From: an uncultured Porticoccus sp.
GTDB lineage: Bacteria; Pseudomonadota; Gammaproteobacteria; Pseudomonadales; Porticoccaceae
NCBI GenBank assembly: GCA_947259505.1
Contig: CAMYLT010000003.1
Location: 248,001-312,000 of the forward strand
Reading direction: 5' to 3'
DNA: 64,000 nucleotides
In this document: piece by piece, positions 8,848 through 17,306 of the stretch
Layout: the number at the start of each line of letters is the position of its first letter
Numbering within the stretch: position 1 is the stretch's first letter
Notes under the pieces: model-generated
Told to the model about the DNA's origin: nothing
The model's database searches: none
The model's input: only the letters and a program-made list of their open reading frames with translations
Program-made: the position numbers and the translations under genes

Positions 8848-10047
8848 TTAACCACTTTTGGGGCGTGATGTCATCAGACTGAACGCTAGTCCGGCTGCGA
8901 GGGCAACAGCACCCATGCTAAATGCCTCGGTGAGGGTTCCCCCTCGGGATAACCAATACTTTGTCAGCCAAGGACCAGCGATTTGTGCCAGGCCATAGAG
9001 TGCGATTAGCGCTGCCGAGAGTCTTGGCCCCTGATGTGGCTGAAGGGCGCGGCCAATGCGTTGGGTGAGTAATACGGTGCCTAGAAAGGTCCCTCCCACC
9101 AGTACGCCGCAACAAATGATGCCGACCGGTCCATTAAGAAATACAGCGGCAAGAACTCCTGTCAGTTGCACCATAAAGTTGAGTCGAAGTGCTGGCAGGT
9201 CGCCGAGTTTTGAACCCAAGTAGTTCCAGAGCCAGGCTGAGGGAATAGTGGCGAGTGCGACAATCAACCAGGACCCGCCTGTTAACCAGTGCCCCTTGGG
9301 CAGACTCAAGCTGGCCAGCAGGGGCAGGAAGGTCATCGGTAGAATATAGCCCAGACCGGCACCAGCGTAGGAGAGAAACAGTGGCAGGCTCGCCCGGGTC
9401 AGTAGAGCATTTCCTGCGGCACTCCGATCGGTACTGGTATGTACTGAGTCGGGAATATCCAGTCTTACCAGCTGCCTGCCGCCCCACCAAACCAGTGGTA
9501 GAGACGCAAGGGCCGCCGGCCACCAACGAGCGGGCCCTTCCAGCCAATCACGTGTTGTGCTCACCAGGATGCTGGACAGCAACAATCCAACACCGACGCC
9601 GAGATACACAAGGCCGCTCAGGGCAGCCCGATTGCGGGACACCAGCCATTCCAGAATCAGCGCCGGAGCCTGGACAAATACAATGCCGTTAGCGATTCCG
9701 TTCAGGCAGCGGGTGATCCCGAGAACAGCAGGTTGTTCCAGCTGTGTCTGCCCCAGCGTGGTAATGGAATGGGCGAGCAGGGCAAGGGGCAGAATGATTC
9801 GTATCTGAGGAATACTGTGCCAGCGCACGGCCAACAGTGCGCCCAACAAGTAACCTAAGTAATTCCAAGTGGCGATGGCTGCGCCCTGTTCCGTTGTCAG
9901 CATGCCGTCGCTGATAAAATAGGGTAGCAATGGCGTGTAGACGAATCTGCCGAGGGTATGGACAACCAGCAATACGACGCCACCCGCCAACAAGGCGGTG
10001 TAAATGTTCCCTTGTGGTGGCGCCATTGGTTGCTGGGAGTGATTCAT
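8848..10047 (-). CDS. MFS transporter, YbfB/YjiJ-like
   Basis: This is a 399-residue membrane protein with about twelve hydrophobic segments. The N-terminal sequence HTLGRFVYTPLLPYF and then WNYLGYLLGALLA is typical of the YbfB/YjiJ family of major facilitator transporters. No substrate is known for most of this family and none can be inferred here. The gene is monocistronic in appearance, with a pentanucleotide tandem repeat 32 bases upstream of its start. Confidence 0.8.
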   Translation of the reverse strand: MNHSQQPMAPPQGNIYTALLAGGVVLLVVHTLGRFVYTPLLPYFISDGMLTTEQGAAIATWNYLGYLLGALLAVRWHSIPQIRIILPLALLAHSITTLGQTQLEQPAVLGITRCLNGIANGIVFVQAPALILEWLVSRNRAALSGLVYLGVGVGLLLSSILVSTTRDWLEGPARWWPAALASLPLVWWGGRQLVRLDIPDSVHTSTDRSAAGNALLTRASLPLFLSYAGAGLGYILPMTFLPLLASLSLPKGHWLTGGSWLIVALATIPSAWLWNYLGSKLGDLPALRLNFMVQLTGVLAAVFLNGPVGIICCGVLVGGTFLGTVLLTQRIGRALQPHQGPRLSAALIALYGLAQIAGPWLTKYWLSRGGTLTEAFSMGAVALAAGLAFSLMTSRPKSG

Positions 10048-10078
10048 GATGTCGGCCTTTCTGTGCTGGCTTGCTCAG

Positions 10079-10105
10079 TGTGGTGTGGTGTGGTGTGGTG
10101 TGGTG
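10079..10105. repeat. Pentanucleotide tandem repeat (TGTGG)n
   Basis: Five consecutive copies of TGTGG plus a partial copy lie in the 5' region of the MFS gene, about 32 bases upstream of its start codon. Slippage here would change promoter or leader spacing, not the reading frame. Confidence 0.75.
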
Positions 10106-10156
10106 AGGATGGTTCTTGCCTGGGGGAAAGGTAAGATGCGGAGGAGCGATAACGAT

Positions 10157-10975
10157 TCAGGGCAAACTTACTCCGTTTTCACCCACTTTTTCAACGGCCG
10201 GTTGATAATGCTGCTTTGCCGACTGTTGCAGCCAGTATTGGGATAGGTCAGTATCTTTTAGTTGGCCTACACCCGTTTCATACATGACAGATAATGCGTA
10301 CTGGGCCTCTGCATTTCCGCCTTCTGCCGCTATTTTAAATAATTCTCCGGCGCGATTGATGTCTTGTTCTACTCCGAGCCCAGTCTCGTAGAGCCAGGCC
10401 AAACGGGTCATGGCGACGTAATCGGGCGGGGAGGCCTCCGCCATCTCGATCAATAGTTCCCGGGCCTGATCCACCTCGCCTTTTGCAATTAACTGCCTGA
10501 CTTTCAGCATGGGGTCATCTGATGTACTGCCTCCGAGGCTGATGGATTTCAGCATCTCGGAGGCGTCCTCATCGCCGTCCAGAGCGGCGATGGTCAGCCA
10601 GTGGGTCGCTGTTTCGGCGCTCACCAGATCGGGGTAGTTCATATGCATGAGGCCCACCTGATAGGCACCTGCACGACTACCCTTATCGGCGGCCTGCAGG
10701 TAGTAATCCCTGGCTTGGAGAAGGTCTTTTTCAACCCCCATGCCCTGTTCGTACAAAATGCCCATATTGAATGCCGCCTCGCCGCTGCCTTTGCCGGTAA
10801 TGTGCAGCCACATCTCCCGGGCCACCTCGTAGTGGGCCATCTTGAATTCCGCGTAGGCCAGATAGAGCTGCATTTTTGGTTCTGCGGCATGGAATTCTTC
10901 AGACAGTTCCACCTCTGCCTGTGCGCAGAGCGATACCAGTAATGTGATCAGCAATATTCGGGTCTTGGCAAACAT
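10157..10975 (-). CDS. Sel1-repeat (SEL1/TPR-like) exported protein
   Basis: A 272-residue protein if started at the internal Met before FAKTRILLITLLVSL, which gives a clean signal peptide (cut near CAQAEV). The track's longer start adds 35 residues without a signal. Several Sel1-like repeats are visible, for example EAAFNMGILYEQGMGVEKD, YYLQAADKGSRAGAYQVG and AEAQYALSVMYETGVGQ. Sel1 repeats are protein-protein interaction solenoids, and the partner here is unknown. A segment matching residues of the first repeat recurs as a truncated copy near 17.2 kb. A periplasmic location is inferred from the signal. Confidence 0.8.
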   Translation of the reverse strand: MFAKTRILLITLLVSLCAQAEVELSEEFHAAEPKMQLYLAYAEFKMAHYEVAREMWLHITGKGSGEAAFNMGILYEQGMGVEKDLLQARDYYLQAADKGSRAGAYQVGLMHMNYPDLVSAETATHWLTIAALDGDEDASEMLKSISLGGSTSDDPMLKVRQLIAKGEVDQARELLIEMAEASPPDYVAMTRLAWLYETGLGVEQDINRAGELFKIAAEGGNAEAQYALSVMYETGVGQLKDTDLSQYWLQQSAKQHYQPAVEKVGENGVSLP

Positions 10976-11405
10976 AGCAATTACTCGGGCTGACAATAGG
11001 TTCACTATAGAGCATTGAAACAGCCTGCCTGCCAAAGTGCCACGGTGCTTTAGTCCAAAGAGGTAGGAGATGTCTTCCAACCGGTTTAGGGATGATGTGG
11101 CGATTGAAATACTATGTTCAGGGGACTGCCACTCCGACCCGTATTGGATTCACAATGACTGGGACTTTAGTTGGCTGGAAGAGGGTTAAGTACCACGTCG
11201 GCTGGTTGTTGATATGACTTCTCTGGCTTGACTGGACGAGCCAAGTTGGACCAGAAGTGCTAGTGAACATCTCAGGAAGTTGTCCGGTAGGGCAAGAGAC
11301 TAAATTAGGTACGCTGGCCTCATTCGGGTCGCTGTATATGTTGCACAGGCCCATGTCAGCGAGTATTGTTGCCTGAAAGTGTTTGGTATTAGGTGAGGAA
11401 TCCAC
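10976..11405. other. Gap without a credible gene; leader region of the oxidoreductase operon
   Basis: About 430 bases hold no ORF with family resemblance. The minus-strand ORF reaching 11483 runs into the next gene and looks like a shadow. The region should carry the promoter of the operon starting at 11406, and I see no convincing -35/-10 pair. The last bases (GGTGAGGA before the TTG) form the ribosome binding site. Confidence 0.5.
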
Positions 11406-13196
11406 TTGAAGCCAACCGATATAATAAAAGACAAAGAGTACTTCCACCGGGTCGTCGACTGTCAGTTTGCCTGCCCAGCTCATACCCCTGTTCCTGAATA
11501 TATTCGCCTGATCGCGCAGCAGCGATACACAGAAGCCTACATGATCAACTGGGAATCCAATGTGTTTCCCGGTGTGCTGGGCCGTACCTGTGATCGCCCC
11601 TGTGAGCCAGCCTGCCGTCGGGGTCGAGTTGAGGAAGAGCCGGTTGCCATCTGTCGTTTAAAGCGTGTGGCGGCAGATCATAAAGATGAAATCTCAGCGC
11701 ATTTGCCAGTTATCCCGACTACTAAAAATGGTCGAAAAATAGCTTTGGTGGGTGCGGGCCCGGCTTCATTGACTGTGGCGAGAGATTTGGCACCCCTCGG
11801 CTATGAGCTTCATGTTTACGACGAGCAGAAGAAGGGCGGTGGCTTTATGCGCAGCCAGATACCGTCATTTCGCTTACCTGAATCTGTATTGGATGAAGAA
11901 GTCGGTTATATCCTCGATATGGGGCTCGTGACCCACTTCAATAACTACGTGGACAGTCTCCAGGACTTATTGAGCCAGCAGTATGATGCGGTTTTTGTGG
12001 GTTCCGGCGCGCCTCGTGGGCGGGACCTGGCCAATCTGCCGGGTCGCCAGGAAGCAGACGATTCGATCCATATAGGCATTGATTGGCTGGCCAGCGTGGC
12101 CTTTGAGCACATCGAGACAATCGGCAAACGCGTGGTTGTGTTAGGCGGTGGCAATACCGCCATGGACTGCTGTAGAACGGCCCGTCGTTTGGGTGGAGAA
12201 GACGTGAAGGTCATTGTTCGCAGCCCCTACGAAGAAATGAAAGCTTCCCCGTGGGAAAAAGAAGATGCCACCCACGAGGGTATTCCCATCATAGAAAATC
12301 ACGTGCCCCTGGAGTTTGTCCATGAAGGGGGCAAGTTGGTGGGCATGCGTTTTGAGAAAGTTCAAGCTGTCTACGATGACCATGGCAAGCGTTCCCTGGT
12401 GCCCACGGGTGAAGAACCTGTTCTGTATCCCTGTGATGCCGTGTTAGTGGCAATTGGTCAGGAGAATGCCTTTCCCTGGATCGAAAACGACATCGGCATC
12501 GAGTTTGACGATTGGGGTATGCCGGTACTGAATCCGCAGACTTATCAGTCATCTCTTTCAAATGTTTTCTTTGGCGGGGATGCGGCATTTGGGCCCAAAA
12601 ATATTATTACCGCCGTTGCCCAGGGGCATCAGGCAGCCATCTCGATTGACCTGTTCTGCAACGGACAAAAGGTAGAGGAAAGGCTGCCTCCCAGCACTAA
12701 TCTGGTCAGTCAGAAAATGGGTATTCACGAGTGGAGTTACGATAACGGTATCACCACTGATGACAGAAAAATTGTCCCTTTAGTTGAGCTGACCAGTGCC
12801 CTCCAGAACCGTTCTCTGGAAGTGGAGCTGGGATTCGATGTGCAGACAGCCTTTGTTGAAGCACAACGTTGCCTGAACTGTGATGTGCAGACGGTATTCA
12901 CCGATGACAAATGTATTGAATGCGATGCCTGTGTCGACATCTGTCCCATGGACTGCATCAACTTCATAGAGAATGCCGAAGAGGAAGAGCTTCGGCAAAA
13001 TATCCGTGTGAAGGCCGTTAATGTGGAGCAGGCACTCTATGTATCCGGGGAGCTCAAAACCGGGAAAGTGATGGTGAAGGATGAGGACGTTTGTCTTCAC
13101 TGTGGGCTTTGTGCGGAACGATGTCCCACAGCAGCCTGGGATATGCAGCAGTTCTATTATCAGGTGACCAAGGCCGCGTCAGCATGCAAAAAATAA
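11406..13196 (+). CDS. GltD-like NAD(P)H/FAD oxidoreductase fused to 2x[4Fe-4S] ferredoxin domain
   Basis: This 596-residue flavoprotein resembles the glutamate synthase small subunit. The N-terminal cysteine motifs (CQFACPAHTPV about residue 18, TCDRPCEPACRRG about 60) match the Fe-S domain of GltD. A first dinucleotide fold, IALVGAGPASLTVA, binds FAD, and a second, VVVLGGGNTAMDCCRTA, binds NAD(P)H. The C-terminus has two ferredoxin motifs, CIECDACVDICPMDC and CLHCGLCAERCP. TTG start with GGTGAGGA upstream. It overlaps the following 2-oxoacid oxidoreductase alpha gene, so it most likely links that enzyme's electrons to NAD(P)H. It is often annotated as glutamate synthase, but no GltB is present. 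Confidence 0.85.
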   Translation: MKPTDIIKDKEYFHRVVDCQFACPAHTPVPEYIRLIAQQRYTEAYMINWESNVFPGVLGRTCDRPCEPACRRGRVEEEPVAICRLKRVAADHKDEISAHLPVIPTTKNGRKIALVGAGPASLTVARDLAPLGYELHVYDEQKKGGGFMRSQIPSFRLPESVLDEEVGYILDMGLVTHFNNYVDSLQDLLSQQYDAVFVGSGAPRGRDLANLPGRQEADDSIHIGIDWLASVAFEHIETIGKRVVVLGGGNTAMDCCRTARRLGGEDVKVIVRSPYEEMKASPWEKEDATHEGIPIIENHVPLEFVHEGGKLVGMRFEKVQAVYDDHGKRSLVPTGEEPVLYPCDAVLVAIGQENAFPWIENDIGIEFDDWGMPVLNPQTYQSSLSNVFFGGDAAFGPKNIITAVAQGHQAAISIDLFCNGQKVEERLPPSTNLVSQKMGIHEWSYDNGITTDDRKIVPLVELTSALQNRSLEVELGFDVQTAFVEAQRCLNCDVQTVFTDDKCIECDACVDICPMDCINFIENAEEEELRQNIRVKAVNVEQALYVSGELKTGKVMVKDEDVCLHCGLCAERCPTAAWDMQQFYYQVTKAASACKK

Positions 13197-15028
13197 CATC
13201 GGTCAATGATTTTGTGGTTTGTTTTGCCAACACCAATGGTACGGGTTCAGCCAGTGCCAACAATTTGTTTGCCAAATCAATTTTTCGCATGGGCATACCC
13301 GTCAGCCCCAAGAATGTCTTTCCCTCTAACATTCAGGGCTTACCCACCTGGTATGAAGTGCGGGTAAACGACAAGGGCTACTTGGGTCGGCGGGGTGGTG
13401 TTGATCTCATGGTGGCGATCAACCCCCAGAGCATCGCGCAAGACATTAAGTTGGTGAGCCCCGGCGGCTATTTCCTCTACGACAGTACCAAACCGCTGGA
13501 CGCGGGACTTCGCCGGGATGATATCAACCTGTTGGGAATACCGTTGACGGATATTTCCCGGCGTGAATATACCGACCAGCGCCAAAGGCAACTGTTTAAA
13601 AATGTAATTTATATCGGTGCATTATCAGCACTGCTGGATATGGAATTCGATATACTGAAAAACCTGATTCACGAGCAGTTCAAAGGCAAGGAAAAGCTGA
13701 TCGCGCCCAACATACATGCCCTTGAGCTGGGTTATCAGTACGCGCGGAAAAATTTCGATTGTCCCCTGGGAATTCGCATAGAACGCAGGGCTATGGTTAA
13801 CAATCATATTTTGATGGAGGGTAACGAGGCCCTGGCGCTGGGTGCCATCTATGGTGGTGCCACTGTCGCAGCCTGGTATCCGATTACACCGTCCACCTCG
13901 GTGGTGGAGCAATTTGAAAAATATGCCAAGCGGCTGAGAGTCGATCCTGGTTCCGGAAAATGTAACTACGCGATTGTGCAGGCAGAAGACGAACTGGCGG
14001 CAATTGGCGTGGTCGTCGGCGCCTCCTGGAATGGTGCCAGGGCATTTACCGCCACGTCGGGGCCGGGTGTTTCCCTGATGAATGAGTTTTTGGGTTTGGC
14101 CTATTTTGCCGAAGTGCCGACGGTGTTGATTGATGTGCAGCGTTCCGGCCCCTCCACAGGTATGCCCACCCGAACCCAGCAGTCAGATGTTTTATTGGCA
14201 GCCTATGCGTCCCATGGTGATACCAAGCATGTGCTCTTGTTCCCCGCGACGCCAAAAGAATGTTTTGAGATGAGTGCCGCCAGTTTTGAGTTGGCGGATC
14301 AATTGCAGACCCCGGTGATTATCATGAATGACCTGGACCTGGGGATGAATGAACACTTTTCTGAGCCGTTGGAATGGGATGATGCGACCTGTTACAACCG
14401 TGGCAAAGTGCTATCAGAAACCGATCTGGAAGACATGAAGGAACGTTACGGTCGTTATCTGGATGTAGATAATGATGGCATCTGTTATCGGACCTATCCC
14501 GGCACTCACCCTACCAAAGGTGCGTTCTTTACGCGCGGCACATCTCGCGACCGCTATGCCGTCTACACCGAAAGCAGTGATGCATACGTGGATAATATGG
14601 AACGCTTATTGGTCAAGTGGGAGACGGCCAAAGGGTACGTGCCGAAACCCGAATTCCGGCCTGCGGTTAAAGCGACCACCGATGGCATCATCTACTTTGG
14701 CACCACCAAAGCTTCAGCGGAAGAGGCCCTGGATATCCTGAGCGAGCAGGGTGTTCATCTGGATGCAATGAGAATTAGAAGTTTTCCTTTCAATGCAGAT
14801 GTCGATGCCTTTCTTGAAAACCATGATCGGATCTATGTGGTAGAACAGAACAGAGATGGGCAACTGCGTACCCTGTTGATTAATGAATGTGAGATAGCCC
14901 CTGACAAACTGAAAGCACTTTGCTGTTTTGACGGTATGCCGGTAACTGCCCGCTGGATTATTGATCACGTTCTGGGGGGCGGAAAAGCGACCCGACCGGT
15001 GCTTGCTATCAGGGAGGTTAAAGCATGA
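13184..15028 (+). CDS. 2-oxoacid:acceptor oxidoreductase, fused gamma-alpha subunit (KorA-like)
   Basis: I start this at ATG 13184, inside the end of the preceding gene. The track's earlier start adds out-of-family sequence. Residues about 1-190 form the gamma domain (VCFANTNGTGSASANNLFAK), and the rest the pyrimidine-binding alpha part (GNEALALGAIYGGATVAAWYPITPST, then SGPGVSLMNEFLGLAYFAEVP). 614 residues, as expected for gamma-alpha fusions. With the beta subunit it should oxidise a 2-oxoacid with CoA to acyl-CoA, passing electrons to ferredoxin-type acceptors. The substrate (2-oxoglutarate, branched or aryl acid) cannot be decided from sequence alone. Confidence 0.85.
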   Translation: MQKITSVNDFVVCFANTNGTGSASANNLFAKSIFRMGIPVSPKNVFPSNIQGLPTWYEVRVNDKGYLGRRGGVDLMVAINPQSIAQDIKLVSPGGYFLYDSTKPLDAGLRRDDINLLGIPLTDISRREYTDQRQRQLFKNVIYIGALSALLDMEFDILKNLIHEQFKGKEKLIAPNIHALELGYQYARKNFDCPLGIRIERRAMVNNHILMEGNEALALGAIYGGATVAAWYPITPSTSVVEQFEKYAKRLRVDPGSGKCNYAIVQAEDELAAIGVVVGASWNGARAFTATSGPGVSLMNEFLGLAYFAEVPTVLIDVQRSGPSTGMPTRTQQSDVLLAAYASHGDTKHVLLFPATPKECFEMSAASFELADQLQTPVIIMNDLDLGMNEHFSEPLEWDDATCYNRGKVLSETDLEDMKERYGRYLDVDNDGICYRTYPGTHPTKGAFFTRGTSRDRYAVYTESSDAYVDNMERLLVKWETAKGYVPKPEFRPAVKATTDGIIYFGTTKASAEEALDILSEQGVHLDAMRIRSFPFNADVDAFLENHDRIYVVEQNRDGQLRTLLINECEIAPDKLKALCCFDGMPVTARWIIDHVLGGGKATRPVLAIREVKA

Positions 15029-16077
15029 CTTACATGCGACCTGAATTCCGTCACCCCGATTTGCCCGTTAACGACCTGGGCTATACCAGAAAGGACTACG
15101 AAGGGGCCATATCAACACTCTGTGCCGGCTGTGGGCATGACTCAATCAGCGCTGCGGTTATTCAAGCCTGTTTCGAGTTGGCGATTGAGCCACACAAAGT
15201 GGCAAAAATATCAGGCATTGGCTGTTCATCCAAAACGCCAACCTACTTTTTAGGCAAATCTCACGGGTTTAACTCGGTACATGGGCGGATGCCTTCCGTA
15301 GCCACAGGTGCCAACCTCGCCAACCGTGATTTGACTTACATAGGTGTTTCCGGCGACGGCGATACTGCTTCAATTGGTATGGGGCAGTTTACCCACGCGG
15401 TTCGCCGCAATCTCAATATGCTGTATCTGGTGGAAAACAATGGTTGTTATGGTTTGACCAAAGGTCAGGATTCAGCCACATCAGATATCGGTTCAATTGG
15501 CAAAAAGGGCACGCCTAACCTGTTTGAGCCGATCGATCTCTGTACCCTGGCACTGGAATTGGGCGCAACATTTGTCGCCCGCAGTTTTTCCGGGGATAAA
15601 GACCAGCTCGTGCCATTAATCAAGGCTGCCATCAGTCATTGCGGCTTCGCACTGATCGATGTGATGTCGCCCTGTGTAACATTCAACAACAACCCAAACT
15701 CCACCAAAGGTTACGAGTTTGTTCGCGACCATATTGCGGCCACCGGCAAGACCGACTTTATTCCCGTGCGTAAGGAAATCATGGCGGAATATAACCCGGG
15801 CTTTACCCAGGAAGTTACCCTGCACGACGGCTCGGTGATACACCTCTACAAAAACGATAGCGACCTGGATTTACATGACCGTTTGAGCGCCATTCAGGCC
15901 ATCCACCGGTGCAAGGAAAAAAATGAGATCCTTACAGGTCTCTTATACCTCGACCCGGATTGCGAGGATCTGCATCAAATTCTCGGTACTGTAGAAAAAC
16001 CACTGCGTGACCAGGACGAAGAAGTACTTTGCCCTGGCAGTAAGGCACTGGAAGCAATCAACGAAAGTCTGCGTTAA
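15025..16077 (+). CDS. 2-oxoacid:acceptor oxidoreductase, TPP-binding beta subunit (KorB-like)
   Basis: A 350-residue subunit overlapping the alpha gene by four bases (ATGA). The N-terminus has the Fe-S-ligand pattern LCAGCGHDSIS, and the thiamine pyrophosphate site reads SGDGDTASIGMGQF followed by LYLVENNGCYGLTKGQ. The sequence MSPCVTFNNN matches the KorB family region that carries another conserved Cys. It completes a three-gene operon and is followed ten bases later by a strong terminator. Confidence 0.88.
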   Translation: MTYMRPEFRHPDLPVNDLGYTRKDYEGAISTLCAGCGHDSISAAVIQACFELAIEPHKVAKISGIGCSSKTPTYFLGKSHGFNSVHGRMPSVATGANLANRDLTYIGVSGDGDTASIGMGQFTHAVRRNLNMLYLVENNGCYGLTKGQDSATSDIGSIGKKGTPNLFEPIDLCTLALELGATFVARSFSGDKDQLVPLIKAAISHCGFALIDVMSPCVTFNNNPNSTKGYEFVRDHIAATGKTDFIPVRKEIMAEYNPGFTQEVTLHDGSVIHLYKNDSDLDLHDRLSAIQAIHRCKEKNEILTGLLYLDPDCEDLHQILGTVEKPLRDQDEEVLCPGSKALEAINESLR

Positions 16078-16087
16078 TTTAAATAAC

Positions 16088-16120
16088 AAAAAAGCCCCGC
16101 TTTATGGTGGGGCTTTTTTT
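16088..16120 (+). terminator. Rho-independent terminator after the korB-like gene
   Basis: Stem AAAAAAGCCCCGC / GTGGGGCTTTTTT with a six-base loop and a run of seven T. It closes the oxidoreductase operon. Confidence 0.88.
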
Positions 16121-16215
16121 ATTCTGGATTGGAGCCACAGATCGGTACCTGCTTACAGTTGCTCGCCATACGGGCGTGTGTTGTAGTTGCGGGCTGGTTT
16201 TAACGGATGGTCATA

Positions 16216-16908
16216 ATGAAATACGCGATCAAGCCATTAATTCTGGGATTGTCTTTGTTTTCCAGGGCTTCAGGCAATGTCTATGCAGGGGAATCTGAAG
16301 CACCTGATGTTGGAAGCAGTGACAATACTGCCTCAGTGGCGGATCAATCCCGTTCATTGTCTGTAGCGGAAAAGGCCCAATCGCAATTCTATCGTGGTAG
16401 GACCTCCTACCTTTTCGGCGACTATAAGTCGGCCGCCAAGAGTTTTCACCAGGCCGCAGGGCAAGGGCATGCCAATGCGCAGTTTACCCTTGGGGTGATG
16501 TACTACTAGGGAGATGGTCTCGATCAGGACCACAAAGAAGCGGTCAAATGGTATCGCCTGGCGGCAGATCAGGGGCTGGCTCCCGCGCAGCTCAATGTCG
16601 GCATGATGTACTACCAGGGCGATGGCGTCGACCAGGACTATCGGGAAGCGGCTAGGTGGTATCGCATGGTTGCAGAACAAGGCTTGGCGCAGGCGCAGTT
16701 CAACCTCGGCATGATGCATAACCTTGGGCGGGGCGTTTCCCTGGACCCGGTTCTTGCCTACATGTGGGCAGACCTGGCCGCAGCCAATGATCACCCCAAA
16801 GCGGAAAAATTACGCGGCACTTTGGCGCAAGCGCTGATACCGGCAGATATTTCAAAAGCACAGCAACTGGCAAAGCAGTGTATGGGCAGCAACTACAAGG
16901 CGTGTTGA
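16216..16908 (+). pseudogene. Sel1-repeat exported protein interrupted by an in-frame amber codon
   Basis: The frame from ATG 16216 gives a signal-like N-terminus (KYAIKPLILGLSLFSRASG) and Sel1 repeats. It stops at TAG 16507-16509 and continues in the same frame to 16908. The stop replaces the Gln of the repeat motif MYYQGDG: the next repeat has TACTACCAGGGC where this one has TACTACTAGGGA. A single C-to-T change therefore explains the break. The downstream half (VKWYRLAADQGLAPAQLNVG, WADLAAANDHPKAEKL) is otherwise intact. Without readthrough the product is a 97-residue stub. The original length would have been about 230 residues. Confidence 0.85.
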
Positions 16909-17019
16909 GGGTTTGAAGGGGACGGCTGAGGGTTACTGTAAGCGATGATCCGGGTGTGGTGCTTTCACAGGGATTGGAATTGAGGTTATTGCTATTCACA
17001 GTTATATGGAGGATGCACA

Positions 17020-17188
17020 GCAGCACTAAGACTGTGTGCTGAGCATGGGGTCAATGCGGAGACGCTCTCCAAAAAGGCCATCTATCCCTGTGATACCTCG
17101 CCGCAGTTCACCGAATAGCTGGATAGCATCGCCAAACGCAGCGGTGTCACGTCTACCGGGTCGGGGCACCAGGATGCCTATTGGATGA
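17020..17188 (+). pseudogene. Fragment resembling a dihydrodipicolinate-reductase-like/amine dehydrogenase NAD(P)-binding protein
   Basis: Frame 1 reads LCAEHGVNAETLSKKAIYPCDT, then SPQFTE, a TAG stop at 17116, then LDSIAKRSGVTSTGSGHQDAYWMN. The spacing and the GSG-QD pattern recall the NAD(P)H-dependent amine dehydrogenase/DapB-like family. There is no start, the frame contains a stop, and it breaks off abruptly where Sel1-derived sequence begins at 17191. I treat it as a decayed remnant; the family assignment is tentative. Confidence 0.4.
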
Positions 17189-17190
17189 AT

Positions 17191-17303
17191 AACGCGGCTT
17201 CCCCACTACCTTTCCCGGTAATGTGTAGCCACATTTCCCGGGCCACATCATAGTGAGCCATCTTGAATTCCGCATAGGCCATATACAACTGCATTTTGGG
17301 CTG
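17191..17303 (-). pseudogene. Truncated copy of the Sel1-repeat gene at 10157-10975
   Basis: On the minus strand this reads QPKMQLYMAYAEFKMAHYD then VAREMWLHITGKGSGEAA. It is almost the same as the intact gene's PKMQLYLAYAEFKMAHYEV, and the DNA agrees at roughly 84% over about 105 bases with 10770-10880. It has neither start nor end and abuts the rimK stop. It is in the same orientation as the intact gene, so the two are direct repeats flanking the oxidoreductase operon. Confidence 0.8.
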
Positions 17304-17306
17304 GGC

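Noticed and set aside
10079-10105. CRISPR-like repeat
   Set aside because: Five-base units directly in tandem without spacers; a microsatellite, not an array. No other CRISPR candidate or cas gene was seen.
11118-11483. 121-codon minus-strand ORF between the Sel1 gene and the oxidoreductase operon
   Set aside because: It overlaps the conserved start of the GltD-like gene and has no recognisable motif or ribosome binding site.
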